From positions 1 through 64,000 of the forward strand of contig NZ_ARQK01000055.1 of assembly GCF_000385215.1 (NCBI RefSeq): a stretch of 64,000 nt of DNA, written 5' to 3'. A program made the translations under genes and the position numbers. Below are positions 35,502-49,894 of this stretch, piece after piece. This DNA is from Thioalkalivibrio thiocyanoxidans ARh2. GTDB taxonomy: Bacteria; Pseudomonadota; Gammaproteobacteria; Ectothiorhodospirales; Ectothiorhodospiraceae. Every line of letters begins with the position of its first letter. Within the stretch, counting starts at the first letter, position 1. Below the pieces are notes generated by a model that saw only the letters and a list, made by a program, of their open reading frames with translations, did not search any database and was not told where the DNA came from.

Positions 35502-36341
35502 TCAGTCCAGCAGGATCGCCTGCATCTGTCCGAGCTGCTTCCGGGCATCGCCGATCACGGCTTCGTAGGTCTCGATCTCAAGGCCGATGCGGTCAAAGGT
35601 CTCCGCCTCCACGGGCGGGACGAAGCGTTCGCCCGACGACCCCAGTCGAAAGGCGTTGGCGATGCTGTCGGCTACATGGACGATCGCGGTCTCGACCGGG
35701 AAGGCCTGTGCTTCGGTCGGCGCATGGTGGAAACGGGTGGCCTCCACCTGTGCCGGTGACATGCCCCATTGCTCCATCAGCTCCGCGCCAATGGCCGCAT
35801 GGTCGAAGCCGAGAAACTCCGTCTCCGCCTCGAACAGCAGGATGCGCTCCCGCTCGCGGATGTTGATCAGCTCCTCGGTGCGACTGGACAGATGCAGGAA
35901 CATCAGCAAGCGCCCGAGGTCGTGCATGATCCCGTAGAGATAAAGTCGTTCGATGTTGGCCTCGCGCCGGAACCGCGCGATTGAACGGCTCAGCACGCCG
36001 ACGGCGAGGCTGTGACGCCAGAAGGACTCCATGTCCACGCCGATCACCGGAACACCGCGAAAGTGTTCGATCACGACCGTCGACATCACGATCTGCCGCA
36101 TCTGTTGCAGGCCGATGATGGAGACCGCCCGGTGCAGGGTGTCGATCGGCTCCGGGAAGCCATAGAGCGAGGAGTTGGCCACCTTGAGTGTCTTGGCTGC
36201 GATCGTGGGGTCCAGCTCCACGGCCTCGGTGATGGCCGCGACATTGGCTGTCGGGTCGCTGAGGCGCGTAAAGATGGTGTTGTAGCTTCCGGAGAAGCTG
36301 CACAGGGCATCGTCCGCGGCGAGAAAATCGTCGACCGTCAT
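35502..36341 (-). CDS. HDOD-domain signalling protein
   Basis: 279 residues. The HDOD core runs from about 20 to 215, with ANSSLYGFPEPIDTLHRAVS, then IGLQQMRQIVMST and LYLYGIMHDLGRLLMFLH. HDOD domains resemble HD phosphohydrolases but mostly lack full metal sites, and act in signalling or motility control. The ATG at 36341 overlaps the stop of the upstream small gene (ATGA), so the two are coupled. A longer start at 36377 would overlap more. Confidence 0.9.
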   Translation of the reverse strand: MTVDDFLAADDALCSFSGSYNTIFTRLSDPTANVAAITEAVELDPTIAAKTLKVANSSLYGFPEPIDTLHRAVSIIGLQQMRQIVMSTVVIEHFRGVPVIGVDMESFWRHSLAVGVLSRSIARFRREANIERLYLYGIMHDLGRLLMFLHLSSRTEELINIRERERILLFEAETEFLGFDHAAIGAELMEQWGMSPAQVEATRFHHAPTEAQAFPVETAIVHVADSIANAFRLGSSGERFVPPVEAETFDRIGLEIETYEAVIGDARKQLGQMQAILLD

Positions 36342-36730
36342 GCCTGTTCGCTCCGCCTTCTCGGTGCGTAGCGGCACAGCTCGTCCAGCAGGGCCTGCCG
36401 CGCCAGGCGGTAGATGCCGGACATGGGGTGCTCGTCCACCGTGCAGTGCTGAAAGCGCTCGGCAAGGATCTCGTCGGCGCGGGCCTCTATCTCGGGGGTG
36501 GGTTCGGCGGCAGGGGGTTCTTCGTTGTCCTGCGGGGCCGACATCGGTGCGTCGTCGGCACCCTCCTCGAGCACCTCGACGGCCGTGATCCCCCAGGACA
36601 GCAGTACTCGAATCTGCTTGTCCTGGAGAACCATGCCAGCGGGGACCAGAAGCCGGCCGGAGCGGTCATGGACCGCAGCCGCCAGCGTATGGCCGGACCT
36701 CACGTCCTCTATGGGTACCCGCCGCGTCAT
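36338..36730 (-). CDS. Small conserved protein, DUF3391-like N-terminus, coupled to the HDOD gene
   Basis: 130 residues, soluble. The first half (VPIEDVRSGHTLAAAVHDRS, then GRLLVPAGMVL and LLSWGITAVEVLEEG) matches the short strand-rich module that often precedes HD-GYP or HDOD domains. The second half is acidic, proline-rich, then helical (YRLARQALLDELCRYAP). It looks like the split N-terminal partner of the downstream HDOD protein. No catalytic residues are seen. It lies 16 bases after acnA on the same strand. Confidence 0.7.
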   Translation of the reverse strand: MTRRVPIEDVRSGHTLAAAVHDRSGRLLVPAGMVLQDKQIRVLLSWGITAVEVLEEGADDAPMSAPQDNEEPPAAEPTPEIEARADEILAERFQHCTVDEHPMSGIYRLARQALLDELCRYAPRRRSEQA

Positions 36731-36745
36731 GCTGTGACCTTAGTC

Positions 36746-39493
<2,748 letters not shown>

Positions 39494-39509
39494 GATGCGC
39501 TATCCGCTG

Positions 39510-40139
39510 TCAGGTGTTCAGTCGTTGAAGGATGTGGTCCGCTTGGCGAATCAGTCGTTTGCGGCCCAGAAGGAGTTTCCAGCGAGATCCACCCGCCTGG
39601 CGCCAGAGCACGGCGGCACGGATGCCGGCCAGCAGCAGGGCGCGAACGCGCGCGGCGATCTCGGGATTGGAAAGATGATTCTGTTCGCCCTGGACGACGA
39701 TACGCGGACCCAGCTCGGAGATGGTCTCCTTGTAGATCTCGGCCAGGCGCGCGATCACGCTCTCGTGCGTGATGGTGAAATAGTCCACCTGCCGTTGGGC
39801 ACCCTGCAGCCCGTCGCCCAGTTTCTGCAGCATGTCCGGGCGTTTTTGCAGCTTGCGTTCCAGAAAGATCAGGCCCACCGCGTAGCGTGTGATCTCCATA
39901 TCCGGTGGTTTGCCGCCATTTTGCAGCTGGCTGTGCACCCGCTCCAGGCCCGGGCGCAGGCTGCTGGCGCCGCGGTAGACATCCTCGGGCGTCTCCGCGT
40001 CGAACGCGAACAGGCTGCCGATCAGGATCTCGAATTCGTATTCGTCGCAGCTGCCGCGCCAGGCCAGGTCCTTGACCAGGCTGGCGCATTGGAAGAGGGC
40101 GGCCAGCGCCAACGTGCGGTTGTGGTCGTTACGGTCCAA
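39510..40139 (-). CDS. hflD: HflD-like high-frequency lysogenization protein homologue
   Basis: A 209-residue all-helical protein of the HflD family, with LAALFQCASLVKDLAWRG near 12-30, then FLERKLQKRPDMLQKLGDGL and VRALLLAGIRAAVLWRQAGG near the end. In E. coli it is membrane-peripheral and was found through its effect on lambda CII; its normal job is unclear. It is encoded after mnmA as in enterobacteria, where purB would normally come next but here acnA does. Confidence 0.93.
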   Translation of the reverse strand: MDRNDHNRTLALAALFQCASLVKDLAWRGSCDEYEFEILIGSLFAFDAETPEDVYRGASSLRPGLERVHSQLQNGGKPPDMEITRYAVGLIFLERKLQKRPDMLQKLGDGLQGAQRQVDYFTITHESVIARLAEIYKETISELGPRIVVQGEQNHLSNPEIAARVRALLLAGIRAAVLWRQAGGSRWKLLLGRKRLIRQADHILQRLNT

Positions 40140-40192
40140 GCCGGAGGGCTCCCGGAACAGGCGTGAGTGGGTGGCTGCGTAAAACGCGCCTA

Positions 40193-41314
40193 CTATACCG
40201 GAACCGAGGCTTCTGACTCACTGGCCAGTGTGCGGCGGCTGGCAATCACGGCCCCGCCCAGACAGACGTCACCGTCATAAAAAACCGCCGACTGGCCGGG
40301 TGTGGCCGCACGCTGAGGGGTCTCGAAGCGAACACGTAGCCGACCCCCATCCATGGATTCCAGCCGGCAGGTTTGCAAGGGCTGGCGATGACGCAGGCGC
40401 AGCATCAACGGCTGTCCCGGCTCAGGCGGCCGGTGAATCCAGTGCGCGGTCTCCGTCTCGACCGCGGGACTCATCAGCAGCGGATGCTGCGGGTCCTGCG
40501 CGACGACAAGCCGATTGCCCCCCAGATCCTTGTCCACGACATACCAGGGGGCCTCGGGAAACCCGTCGATCCCGCCGATGCCGAGCCCCTGGCGCTGGCC
40601 CAGGGTGTAGAACATCAGGCCCTGGTGGTGCCCCACGACCCGACCTTCCGGCGTGCACATCTCGCCCTCCGGCGCGCGCAGGTACTGCGCCAGGAAGTCG
40701 CGGAAGCGGCGTTCACCGATAAAGCAGATGCCGGTGGAGTCCTTGCGGGCATGGTTGGGCAGCCCCAGCTCGCGGGCGCGCTCGCGCACCCTTTCCTTGG
40801 GGATGTCGCCGAGCGGGAACAGCGCGGGGCGCAGCTGCTCCTGCGTCAGGGTGTGCAGGAAATAGGTCTGATCCTTGTTGGCATCCGCGGCCATGCACAG
40901 CTCGCTGTGGTCGGGGCGGTGGCGCACACGGGCGTAGTGGCCGGTCGCGATCCATTGCGCGCCCAGTTGGCGGGCGTGATCCAGGAATGAACGGAACTTG
41001 ATCTCGCGGTTGCACAGGATGTCCGGATTCGGCGTCCGGCCGGCCTCGTATTCGTGCAGGAAGTGGCGGAACACCCGCTGGCGATAGTCCTCGGCGAAGT
41101 TCGCCTTGTGCAGGGGGATCTCGAGACAGTCCGCGACCTCGCGGGCCATCTCGTAGTCGGCCTCGGCCGCGCAGTATTCCGCGTCGTCGTCATCCTCCCA
41201 GTTCTTCATGAACAGGCCTTCCACGCGATAGCCGGCCTCCAGCAGGCGGCTGGCCGCCACGGCCGAATCCACCCCGCCCGACAGGCCCACGATCACCCGC
41301 TCGGGACCGCTCAC
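40193..41314 (-). CDS. mnmA: tRNA-specific 2-thiouridylase MnmA
   Basis: A 373-residue PP-loop enzyme that thiolates U34 of tRNA Lys, Glu and Gln with sulfur from the Tus relay. The PP-loop is GLSGGVDSAV (10-19). Catalytic Cys101 (NPDILCNREIKF) and Cys197 (DSTGICFIGE) are both present. The ATG overlaps the stop of the Nudix gene by 4 bases. The order nudJ-mnmA-hflD matches E. coli. Confidence 0.97.
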   Translation of the reverse strand: MSGPERVIVGLSGGVDSAVAASRLLEAGYRVEGLFMKNWEDDDDAEYCAAEADYEMAREVADCLEIPLHKANFAEDYRQRVFRHFLHEYEAGRTPNPDILCNREIKFRSFLDHARQLGAQWIATGHYARVRHRPDHSELCMAADANKDQTYFLHTLTQEQLRPALFPLGDIPKERVRERARELGLPNHARKDSTGICFIGERRFRDFLAQYLRAPEGEMCTPEGRVVGHHQGLMFYTLGQRQGLGIGGIDGFPEAPWYVVDKDLGGNRLVVAQDPQHPLLMSPAVETETAHWIHRPPEPGQPLMLRLRHRQPLQTCRLESMDGGRLRVRFETPQRAATPGQSAVFYDGDVCLGGAVIASRRTLASESEASVPV

Positions 41315-41772
41315 GGCCCCTCCGCATGAACCAGTGAGCCGGCCGCGGCGAGCGGAAGGCGTACGCCATCCTGATAACGGCGGATGGTGCGCAGGACCAG
41401 CGGGCTGCGCAGCGGCCAGCCGCGACGCGCCTCGTCCGGTGTCAGCCAGTGGAGCGCATGGATGGCGGGATCGCGGGCCGGCGGGTGGCTCGGTTCGCTC
41501 GCCGTGCCGCAGAATGCGACGCGCAGCGTCACCGCGCCATTGGCGAGCGCGAGCAGGTCGCAGCCAAGCAGGGCCTCCGGCTGGAAGTCCAGACAGGTCT
41601 CCTCGCGGACCTCGCGGATCACCGCTTCCACCAGGTGCTCCTCGGCATCGAGATGGCCGGCCGGCTGGTTCAGTACATGGCGTCCGTCATCGGTCTCCTC
41701 GACGAACAGGAAGCGCCCGTCCCGCTCGATGACGGCGGCGACGGTGATATGGCAGGGCAGGCGTTCGGTCAT
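41311..41772 (-). CDS. nudJ: NudJ-like Nudix hydrolase
   Basis: 153 residues. The Nudix box runs from Gly39 (GHLDAEEHLVEAVIREVREE) with the metal-binding REVREE at 53-58. Cys60 replaces the usual glycine of the box, a change that may be tolerated. NudJ acts on thiamine and nucleoside di/triphosphates. The assignment rests on the box, the size and the conserved place before mnmA. Confidence 0.88.
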   Translation of the reverse strand: MTERLPCHITVAAVIERDGRFLFVEETDDGRHVLNQPAGHLDAEEHLVEAVIREVREETCLDFQPEALLGCDLLALANGAVTLRVAFCGTASEPSHPPARDPAIHALHWLTPDEARRGWPLRSPLVLRTIRRYQDGVRLPLAAAGSLVHAEGP

Positions 41773-41851
41773 GCCGCGAATGATAACGCAGCGGCCCGTC
41801 TTGCTGGCGTTCTCGAGACCACGTTCCCCTCGGCGGGGGCGGATGGGTATG

Positions 41852-41857
41852 TATAAT
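41852..41857 (+). promoter_or_regulatory. Candidate -10 box for icd
   Basis: A perfect TATAAT preceded directly by TG, 40 bases before the icd ATG, in the 125 bp gap between divergent nudJ and icd. No good -35 hexamer is seen at the right spacing, so activation by a factor is possible. The RBS AAGGAG precedes the icd start. Confidence 0.55.
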
Positions 41858-41897
41858 CCGGGAGAACGATTTCAATTCTTGCGCACAAGGAGTTTGC

Positions 41898-43154
<1,257 letters not shown>

Positions 43155-43220
43155 TGACTGAGGGTGCGGGCACTTGGCCCGGGCCCGGAACCGAACGACC
43201 ATGAACATAGCCTAAGGACA

Positions 43221-43250
43221 CAGGGAGACATTGGATCAGTGTTTCCCTGG
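43221..43250. repeat. Collapsed remnant of the palindromic element
   Basis: CAGGGAGACA is followed at once by TTGGATCAGTGTTTCCCTGG. The left piece matches an element start and the right piece an element end, with everything between missing. The two ends (AGGGAGACA and TGTTTCCCT) still pair at 8 of 9 positions. It lies in the icd-clpS gap and looks like a deletion product of a full copy. Confidence 0.65.
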
Positions 43251-43296
43251 ATGGCCGAACTGGCATGACCAACCGCTGAAAGCGTGAGTTCGACCG

Positions 43297-43623
43297 ATGA
43301 GTGAGAAAAAGCCCCAGATCCCCGATCATGACAGCAATACCGCCGTCGAAGAATCGAGGCCGGAGCTCAAGCCACCGCGGCAGTACAAGGTGGTGTTGCT
43401 CAACGACGACTTCACGCCTATGGAGTTCGTGGTCGAGGTGCTGGAGACCTTCTTCAGTATGGATCGCGAAAAGGCCACCCAGGTGATGCTGCACGTGCAC
43501 ACGCGCGGCAAGGGAGTATGCGGCATCTATACCCGGGATGTGGCCGAGACGAAGGTGGCACAGGTGAACGATTACGCCCGTAGCCACCAGCATCCACTGC
43601 TTTGCTCGATGGAGGAGGTCTGA
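43297..43623 (+). CDS. clpS: ClpS, adaptor for the ClpAP protease
   Basis: A 108-residue N-end rule adaptor. An N-terminal tail is followed by the family core [20 protein letters not shown] (near 27-46), which builds the binding pocket for N-degrons. [21 protein letters not shown] follows. It overlaps nothing and leads clpA by 5 bases, the standard clpS-clpA pair. Confidence 0.96.
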   Translation: MSEKKPQIPDHDSNTAVEESRPELKPPRQYKVVLLNDDFTPMEFVVEVLETFFSMDREKATQVMLHVHTRGKGVCGIYTRDVAETKVAQVNDYARSHQHPLLCSMEEV

Positions 43624-43628
43624 CTCCC

Positions 43629-45896
<2,268 letters not shown>

Positions 45897-45933
45897 GGGA
45901 GCCACTGGGCCGAATCCTGGCCTGCAGAAACCA

Positions 45934-45960
45934 CGAAGCCCCGGTCCGGCCGGGGCTTCG
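45934..45960. terminator. Hairpin terminator between clpA and infA
   Basis: CGAAGCCCCGG (45934-45944) and CCGGGGCTTCG (45950-45960) form an 11 bp perfect stem, followed by TCATTT on the plus side. It can serve convergent clpA and infA. Confidence 0.8.
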
Positions 45961-46015
45961 TCATTTAGGGGTAGGCCATGCTCTTTCGAGTGGGCCCGCA
46001 ACCCCTGGGGCGGGA

Positions 46016-46234
46016 CTACTTGTTACGGTAGACGATACGGCCCTTGGTCAGGTCGTAAGGGGTCATCTGCACGATCACCTTGTCGCCACGCAGGATGCGG
46101 ATGTAGTGCTTGCGCATCTTGCCGGAGATGTGGGCGGTGATGGTGTGCCCGTTTTCGAGCTCTACCCGGAACGTGGTATTCGGCAGGGTCTCCACCACCG
46201 TTCCTTCCAGCTCGATTTCGTCTTCCTTCGCCAT
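46016..46234 (-). CDS. infA: Translation initiation factor IF-1
   Basis: A 72-residue S1/OB-fold protein that blocks the ribosomal A site during initiation. The sequence is nearly canonical: [19 protein letters not shown] at the start, then TVILPNT-type strands and [20 protein letters not shown] near the end. Placement after clpA matches other gammaproteobacteria. No tRNA gene is seen beside it, unlike in some relatives. Confidence 0.98.
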   Translation of the reverse strand: MAKEDEIELEGTVVETLPNTTFRVELENGHTITAHISGKMRKHYIRILRGDKVIVQMTPYDLTKGRIVYRNK

Positions 46235-46373
46235 GCAGGTCCTCGCGTATTGAATTCGGTGGCGACATTATCCGGATGCTACGCGCGAACACAAGTCAAC
46301 ACGGGGTTTCCGGCGCGATGTTGGCGGTTGCGGATCGCCGAGTGATCCACGTTCGCCGAGGATTAGAGGCTGT

Positions 46374-46402
46374 TTGCCGACGTTGCGTCTAGGGCCTACA
46401 CT
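46374..46402 (+). promoter_or_regulatory. Sigma-70 type promoter for fabD
   Basis: TTGCCG at 46374-46379 and TACACT at 46397-46402 are separated by exactly 17 bases, about 35 bases before the fabD ATG. It is a good housekeeping promoter candidate for the whole fatty-acid cluster, as no fab gene precedes fabD here. Confidence 0.6.
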
Positions 46403-46436
46403 ACGCCCGCTTTTCTATGCGCGAGACGATTGGCGA

Positions 46437-47381
46437 ATGACCACTAAATGGGCCGCAGTCTTTCCGGGGCAGGGTTCCCAGTCCGCCGGCATGCTCACCG
46501 ATCTGGGCGACGACCACGCGGTCGTACGCGATACCTTTCAGGAGGCGTCGGATTGCCTGGATGCGGATCTGTGGAGCCTGTGTCAGCACGGTCCAGTCGA
46601 ACAACTGAACCAGACCGAATGGACACAGCCGGTCATGCTGGCTGCCGGGGTGGCCACGTGGCGCTTGTTGGCACAGCAGACCGATGTACGCCCCGCTGGG
46701 GTCGCGGGTCACAGCCTTGGCGAGTACAGCGCGCTGGTGGCGGCCGGGGCGCTGCGATTCCCGGATGCCGTGCGTCTGGTGGCCGAGCGCGCCCGTGCCA
46801 TGCAGGCCGCAGTACCCGAGGGCGAGGGCGCAATGGCCGCGATCCTTGGTCTCGACGACACCGCGGTCGAGCAGCTTTGTGCGGACAACGCCGAGGGGCA
46901 GGTCCTTGAGGCCGTTAACCTGAATGCACCCGGGCAGGTGGTGATCGCGGGTGCGGCCGCGGCGGTCGATCGAGCGGTTGGTGCCGCCAAGGACACCGGG
47001 GCAAAGCGCGCGCTCAAGCTGCCCGTGTCCGTTCCGTCGCACTGTGCGCTGATGCGTCCGGCTGCCGAGCGCCTGCAGTCGGCACTCGATGCAACCACCT
47101 TTGCGACTCCGGAAATCCCCGTTTGGCAGAACGTGACTGCGGCGCCGGCCGAGACGGCCGAGGCAATCAAGGCGAATCTGGCCGCGCAGCTCTATCGGCC
47201 GGTACGCTGGGTGGAGACCATCCAGGGGCTTCGCGCGCAGGGTGTCGAGGTACAGGTGGAATGTGGCCCCGGGCGCGTGCTCACGGGGCTGGCCAAACGG
47301 ATTGACAGGGGCCTGGAGCTGTTCGACGTGGCCGACCGTGAAAGCCTGGATGCCACCGTCGGCCGACTGAAGGCTGGTTGA
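46437..47381 (+). CDS. fabD: Malonyl-CoA-ACP transacylase
   Basis: A 314-residue enzyme loading malonyl onto acyl carrier protein. The catalytic Ser93 is in GHSLGEYSAL, and the N-terminal FPGQGSQSAGM motif and the SVPSHCALM histidine (near 203) are present. The start is the ATG at 46437. It opens a plus-strand cluster that normally begins with plsX and fabH, which are missing here. Confidence 0.96.
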   Translation: MTTKWAAVFPGQGSQSAGMLTDLGDDHAVVRDTFQEASDCLDADLWSLCQHGPVEQLNQTEWTQPVMLAAGVATWRLLAQQTDVRPAGVAGHSLGEYSALVAAGALRFPDAVRLVAERARAMQAAVPEGEGAMAAILGLDDTAVEQLCADNAEGQVLEAVNLNAPGQVVIAGAAAAVDRAVGAAKDTGAKRALKLPVSVPSHCALMRPAAERLQSALDATTFATPEIPVWQNVTAAPAETAEAIKANLAAQLYRPVRWVETIQGLRAQGVEVQVECGPGRVLTGLAKRIDRGLELFDVADRESLDATVGRLKAG

Positions 47382-47424
47382 CGCTCTACACTCGATTCCG
47401 AGCACGTCCAAAAACAAAAGGCGA

Positions 47425-48165
47425 ATGATGTCCGATAACAAACGAGTGGCCCTGGTGACCGGGGCCAGCCGCGGCATTGGCGCGGCCATTGCCCGCCGTC
47501 TGGCGGAACAGGGCCTGCAGGTCGTCGGGACCGCGACCAGCGAATCCGGTGCCCAGCGCATCACCGAGGCGCTGTCCGAATGGAACGGGCGGGGTATCGC
47601 CATGGATGTAACCGACGCGGATTCGGTTGCGGCCGGCCTCGCCAGCGTCCAGGAGCAGGAAGGGGCGGTGGAGGTGCTGGTGAACAACGCCGGCATCACG
47701 CGCGACAACCTGTTCATGCGGATGAAGGACGAGGAGTGGGATGCCATCATCAACACGAACCTGTCCGCCGCCGCTCGCCTGACACAGCGCCTGCTGAAGG
47801 GCATGATGAAGCTGCGCCGCGGCCGCATCATACTGGTGGGCTCGGTGGTGGGGTCCACCGGCAATGCCGGTCAGACCAACTACGCGGCCGCCAAGGCGGG
47901 GTTAGCGGGGTTCGCGCGCTCGCTGGCGCGCGAGGTGGGCAGCCGCAACATCACGGTCAATACCGTCGCCCCGGGCTTCATTGATACCCACATGACCCGC
48001 GAACTCGGGGACGAGACGAAGGAACACCTGCTGGGCCAGATCCCGCTGGGGCGCCTGGGCGACCCGGAGGAGATCGCGGCGGCGGTGGGCTTCCTCGCAT
48101 CCGAGGAGGCCGGCTACATCACCGGCGAAACGCTGCATGTGAACGGCGGGATGTTCATGCACTGA
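47425..48165 (+). CDS. fabG: 3-oxoacyl-ACP reductase
   Basis: A 246-residue NADPH-dependent short-chain dehydrogenase. The TGASRGIGAAIAR cofactor loop is near 12, NNAGITRDNLFMRMKDEEW is near 89, and the Ser-Tyr-Lys triad comes from VGSVVGSTGNAGQTNYAAAK. It ends in FLASEEAGYITGETLHVNGG. Two adjacent ATGs (47425, 47428) both fit. It performs the first reduction of each elongation cycle. Confidence 0.97.
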   Translation: MMSDNKRVALVTGASRGIGAAIARRLAEQGLQVVGTATSESGAQRITEALSEWNGRGIAMDVTDADSVAAGLASVQEQEGAVEVLVNNAGITRDNLFMRMKDEEWDAIINTNLSAAARLTQRLLKGMMKLRRGRIILVGSVVGSTGNAGQTNYAAAKAGLAGFARSLAREVGSRNITVNTVAPGFIDTHMTRELGDETKEHLLGQIPLGRLGDPEEIAAAVGFLASEEAGYITGETLHVNGGMFMH

Positions 48166-48294
48166 TCAACCCGCGGGGCCTGGGGTCCAGCGCAGCCCAA
48201 GAGGCTCGCGTCTCCCTGGATCGCGGCCGGGCTTTTCTCTAGAATGGCGAACCTTCAAACGAAGCCGCCTCAATTGGAAGGGGATTTCTGAACC

Positions 48295-48534
48295 ATGAGT
48301 AGCATTGAAGAACGCGTCAAGAAGATCGTTGTCGAGCAGCTGGGTGTCAAGGAAGAAGACGTCACCAACAGTGCCGCCTTTGTCGACGACCTGGGTGCCG
48401 ACTCGCTCGACACCGTGGAGCTGGTGATGGCGCTCGAAGAGGAATTCGAGACGGAAATCCCGGACGAGCAGGCGGAAAAGATCACCACCGTGCAGCAGGC
48501 GATCGACTATATCAACGAGCACATGAAGGACTGA
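48295..48534 (+). CDS. acpP: Acyl carrier protein
   Basis: A 79-residue acidic four-helix protein. Ser37 in [14 protein letters not shown] is the phosphopantetheine site. It opens [17 protein letters not shown] and closes DYINEHMKD. The 130-base leader holds a TAGAAT at 48240-48245 as a candidate -10, so acpP may have its own strong promoter. Confidence 0.98.
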   Translation: MSSIEERVKKIVVEQLGVKEEDVTNSAAFVDDLGADSLDTVELVMALEEEFETEIPDEQAEKITTVQQAIDYINEHMKD

Positions 48535-48569
48535 TTGGGCGCCCCTGGGCGCTCGAACAGGACACGGAC

Positions 48570-48595
48570 GGGCCTCTCTGCGAGCAGAGTGGCCC
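48570..48595 (+). terminator. Hairpin between acpP and fabF, possible partial terminator
   Basis: GGGCC-T-CTCTGC (48570-48581) pairs with GCAGAG-T-GGCCC (48584-48595) apart from one T-T mismatch, followed by TTCGTCGTTTCGTT. As fabF follows in the same direction, this may lower read-through and so raise acpP over fabF. Confidence 0.6.
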
Positions 48596-48644
48596 TTCGT
48601 CGTTTCGTTGAGCGCTTATTTCAGTCTTTCCAAGGAGAACATCA

Positions 48645-49883
48645 TTGGCTAAGCGACGTGTCGTGATTACCGGGCTGGGCATTGTGTCCCCGGTCGGCTC
48701 TACCATCGACAAGGCCTGGTCCAACATCAAGGCCGGCAAGAGCGGCATTTCACCGATCGACGTGTTCGATGCATCGGAGATGCCGGTCAAGATTTCCGGG
48801 GCCGTGCGGGACTTCGAAGCCAATGAGTATGTCCCGCCCAAAGACCAGAAAAAGATGGACACGTTTGTCCTCTACGGGCTCGCGGCCGGGATTCAGGCCC
48901 TGGACGATTCCGGTCTCGAGGTGACCGAGGAGAATGCGGACCGTATTGGTGTCGCGATCGGTTCCGGGATCGGTGGCCTGCCGTATATCGAACGCTCTTA
49001 CGCCGCGTACCTCAAGGGTGGCGCGCGCAAGATCTCGCCGTTTTTTGTCCCCAGCGCGATCATCAATATGGTCGCGGGAAATCTCTCCATCATGCGCAAC
49101 CTGCGCGGTCCGAATATCTCGATTGTGTCGGCCTGTGCGACGGCTACGCACAACATCGGCGATGCCGCCCGCATGATTGCCTACGGCGATGCCGATGCGA
49201 TGGTGGCCGGCGGGGCCGAGATGGCGACGACGCCGCTCGGCATCGGCGGGTTTGCGGCCGCACGTGCACTGTCGACCCGTAACGATGACCCGGAACGCGC
49301 CTCGCGTCCCTGGGATCAGGATCGCGACGGCTTTGTGCTGAGTGACGGGGCCGGCGTGATGATGCTCGAGGAGTACGAGCATGCGAAGGCCCGAGGCGCC
49401 AACATCTACTGCGAGGTAGCCGGCTTTGCCTGGAACGCCGATGCGCATCACATGACCCAGCCCTCGCAGGATGGGGCGGGAGCTGCTCGGTGCATGCTTC
49501 GTGCCCTGAACGACGCGGGCGTTAATCCGGAGGAAGTCGGATACATCAACGCCCACGGCACCTCGACGCCGGCCGGCGACGTGGCCGAGACACAGGGGCT
49601 GAAGAAAGCCTTTGGCGATCACGCCTACAAGCTGCTGGTGAACTCCACGAAGTCCATGACTGGACATCTGCTGGGTGCAGCCGGTGGCATCGAGGGCGTG
49701 TTCACGGCGCTGGCGCTACGCGATCAGGTTTCCCCCCCGACGATCAACCTCGACCAGCCGGGTGAGGGTTGTGATCTGGATTACGTGCCCAACGAGGCGC
49801 GCGAGATGAATACGAAGGTGGGTCTGTCGAACTCCTTCGGGTTTGGGGGCACCAACGGGACTCTGGTGTTCCGCAGCCTCTAG
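48645..49883 (+). CDS. fabF: 3-oxoacyl-ACP synthase II
   Basis: A 412-residue condensing enzyme extending acyl-ACP. The catalytic Cys164 is in [14 protein letters not shown]; the histidines are in [11 protein letters not shown] and [15 protein letters not shown]. It starts at TTG 48645 with a strong AAGGAG nine bases earlier, which decides the start. The N-terminus [17 protein letters not shown] is standard. Confidence 0.97.
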   Translation: MAKRRVVITGLGIVSPVGSTIDKAWSNIKAGKSGISPIDVFDASEMPVKISGAVRDFEANEYVPPKDQKKMDTFVLYGLAAGIQALDDSGLEVTEENADRIGVAIGSGIGGLPYIERSYAAYLKGGARKISPFFVPSAIINMVAGNLSIMRNLRGPNISIVSACATATHNIGDAARMIAYGDADAMVAGGAEMATTPLGIGGFAAARALSTRNDDPERASRPWDQDRDGFVLSDGAGVMMLEEYEHAKARGANIYCEVAGFAWNADAHHMTQPSQDGAGAARCMLRALNDAGVNPEEVGYINAHGTSTPAGDVAETQGLKKAFGDHAYKLLVNSTKSMTGHLLGAAGGIEGVFTALALRDQVSPPTINLDQPGEGCDLDYVPNEAREMNTKVGLSNSFGFGGTNGTLVFRSL

Positions 49884-49894
49884 TCCGCCAGCAT

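Noticed and set aside
46235-46436. Possible tRNA-Ser next to infA, as in some relatives
   Set aside because: No acceptor stem, TTCGA loop or terminal CCA-type pattern is found in these 200 bases.
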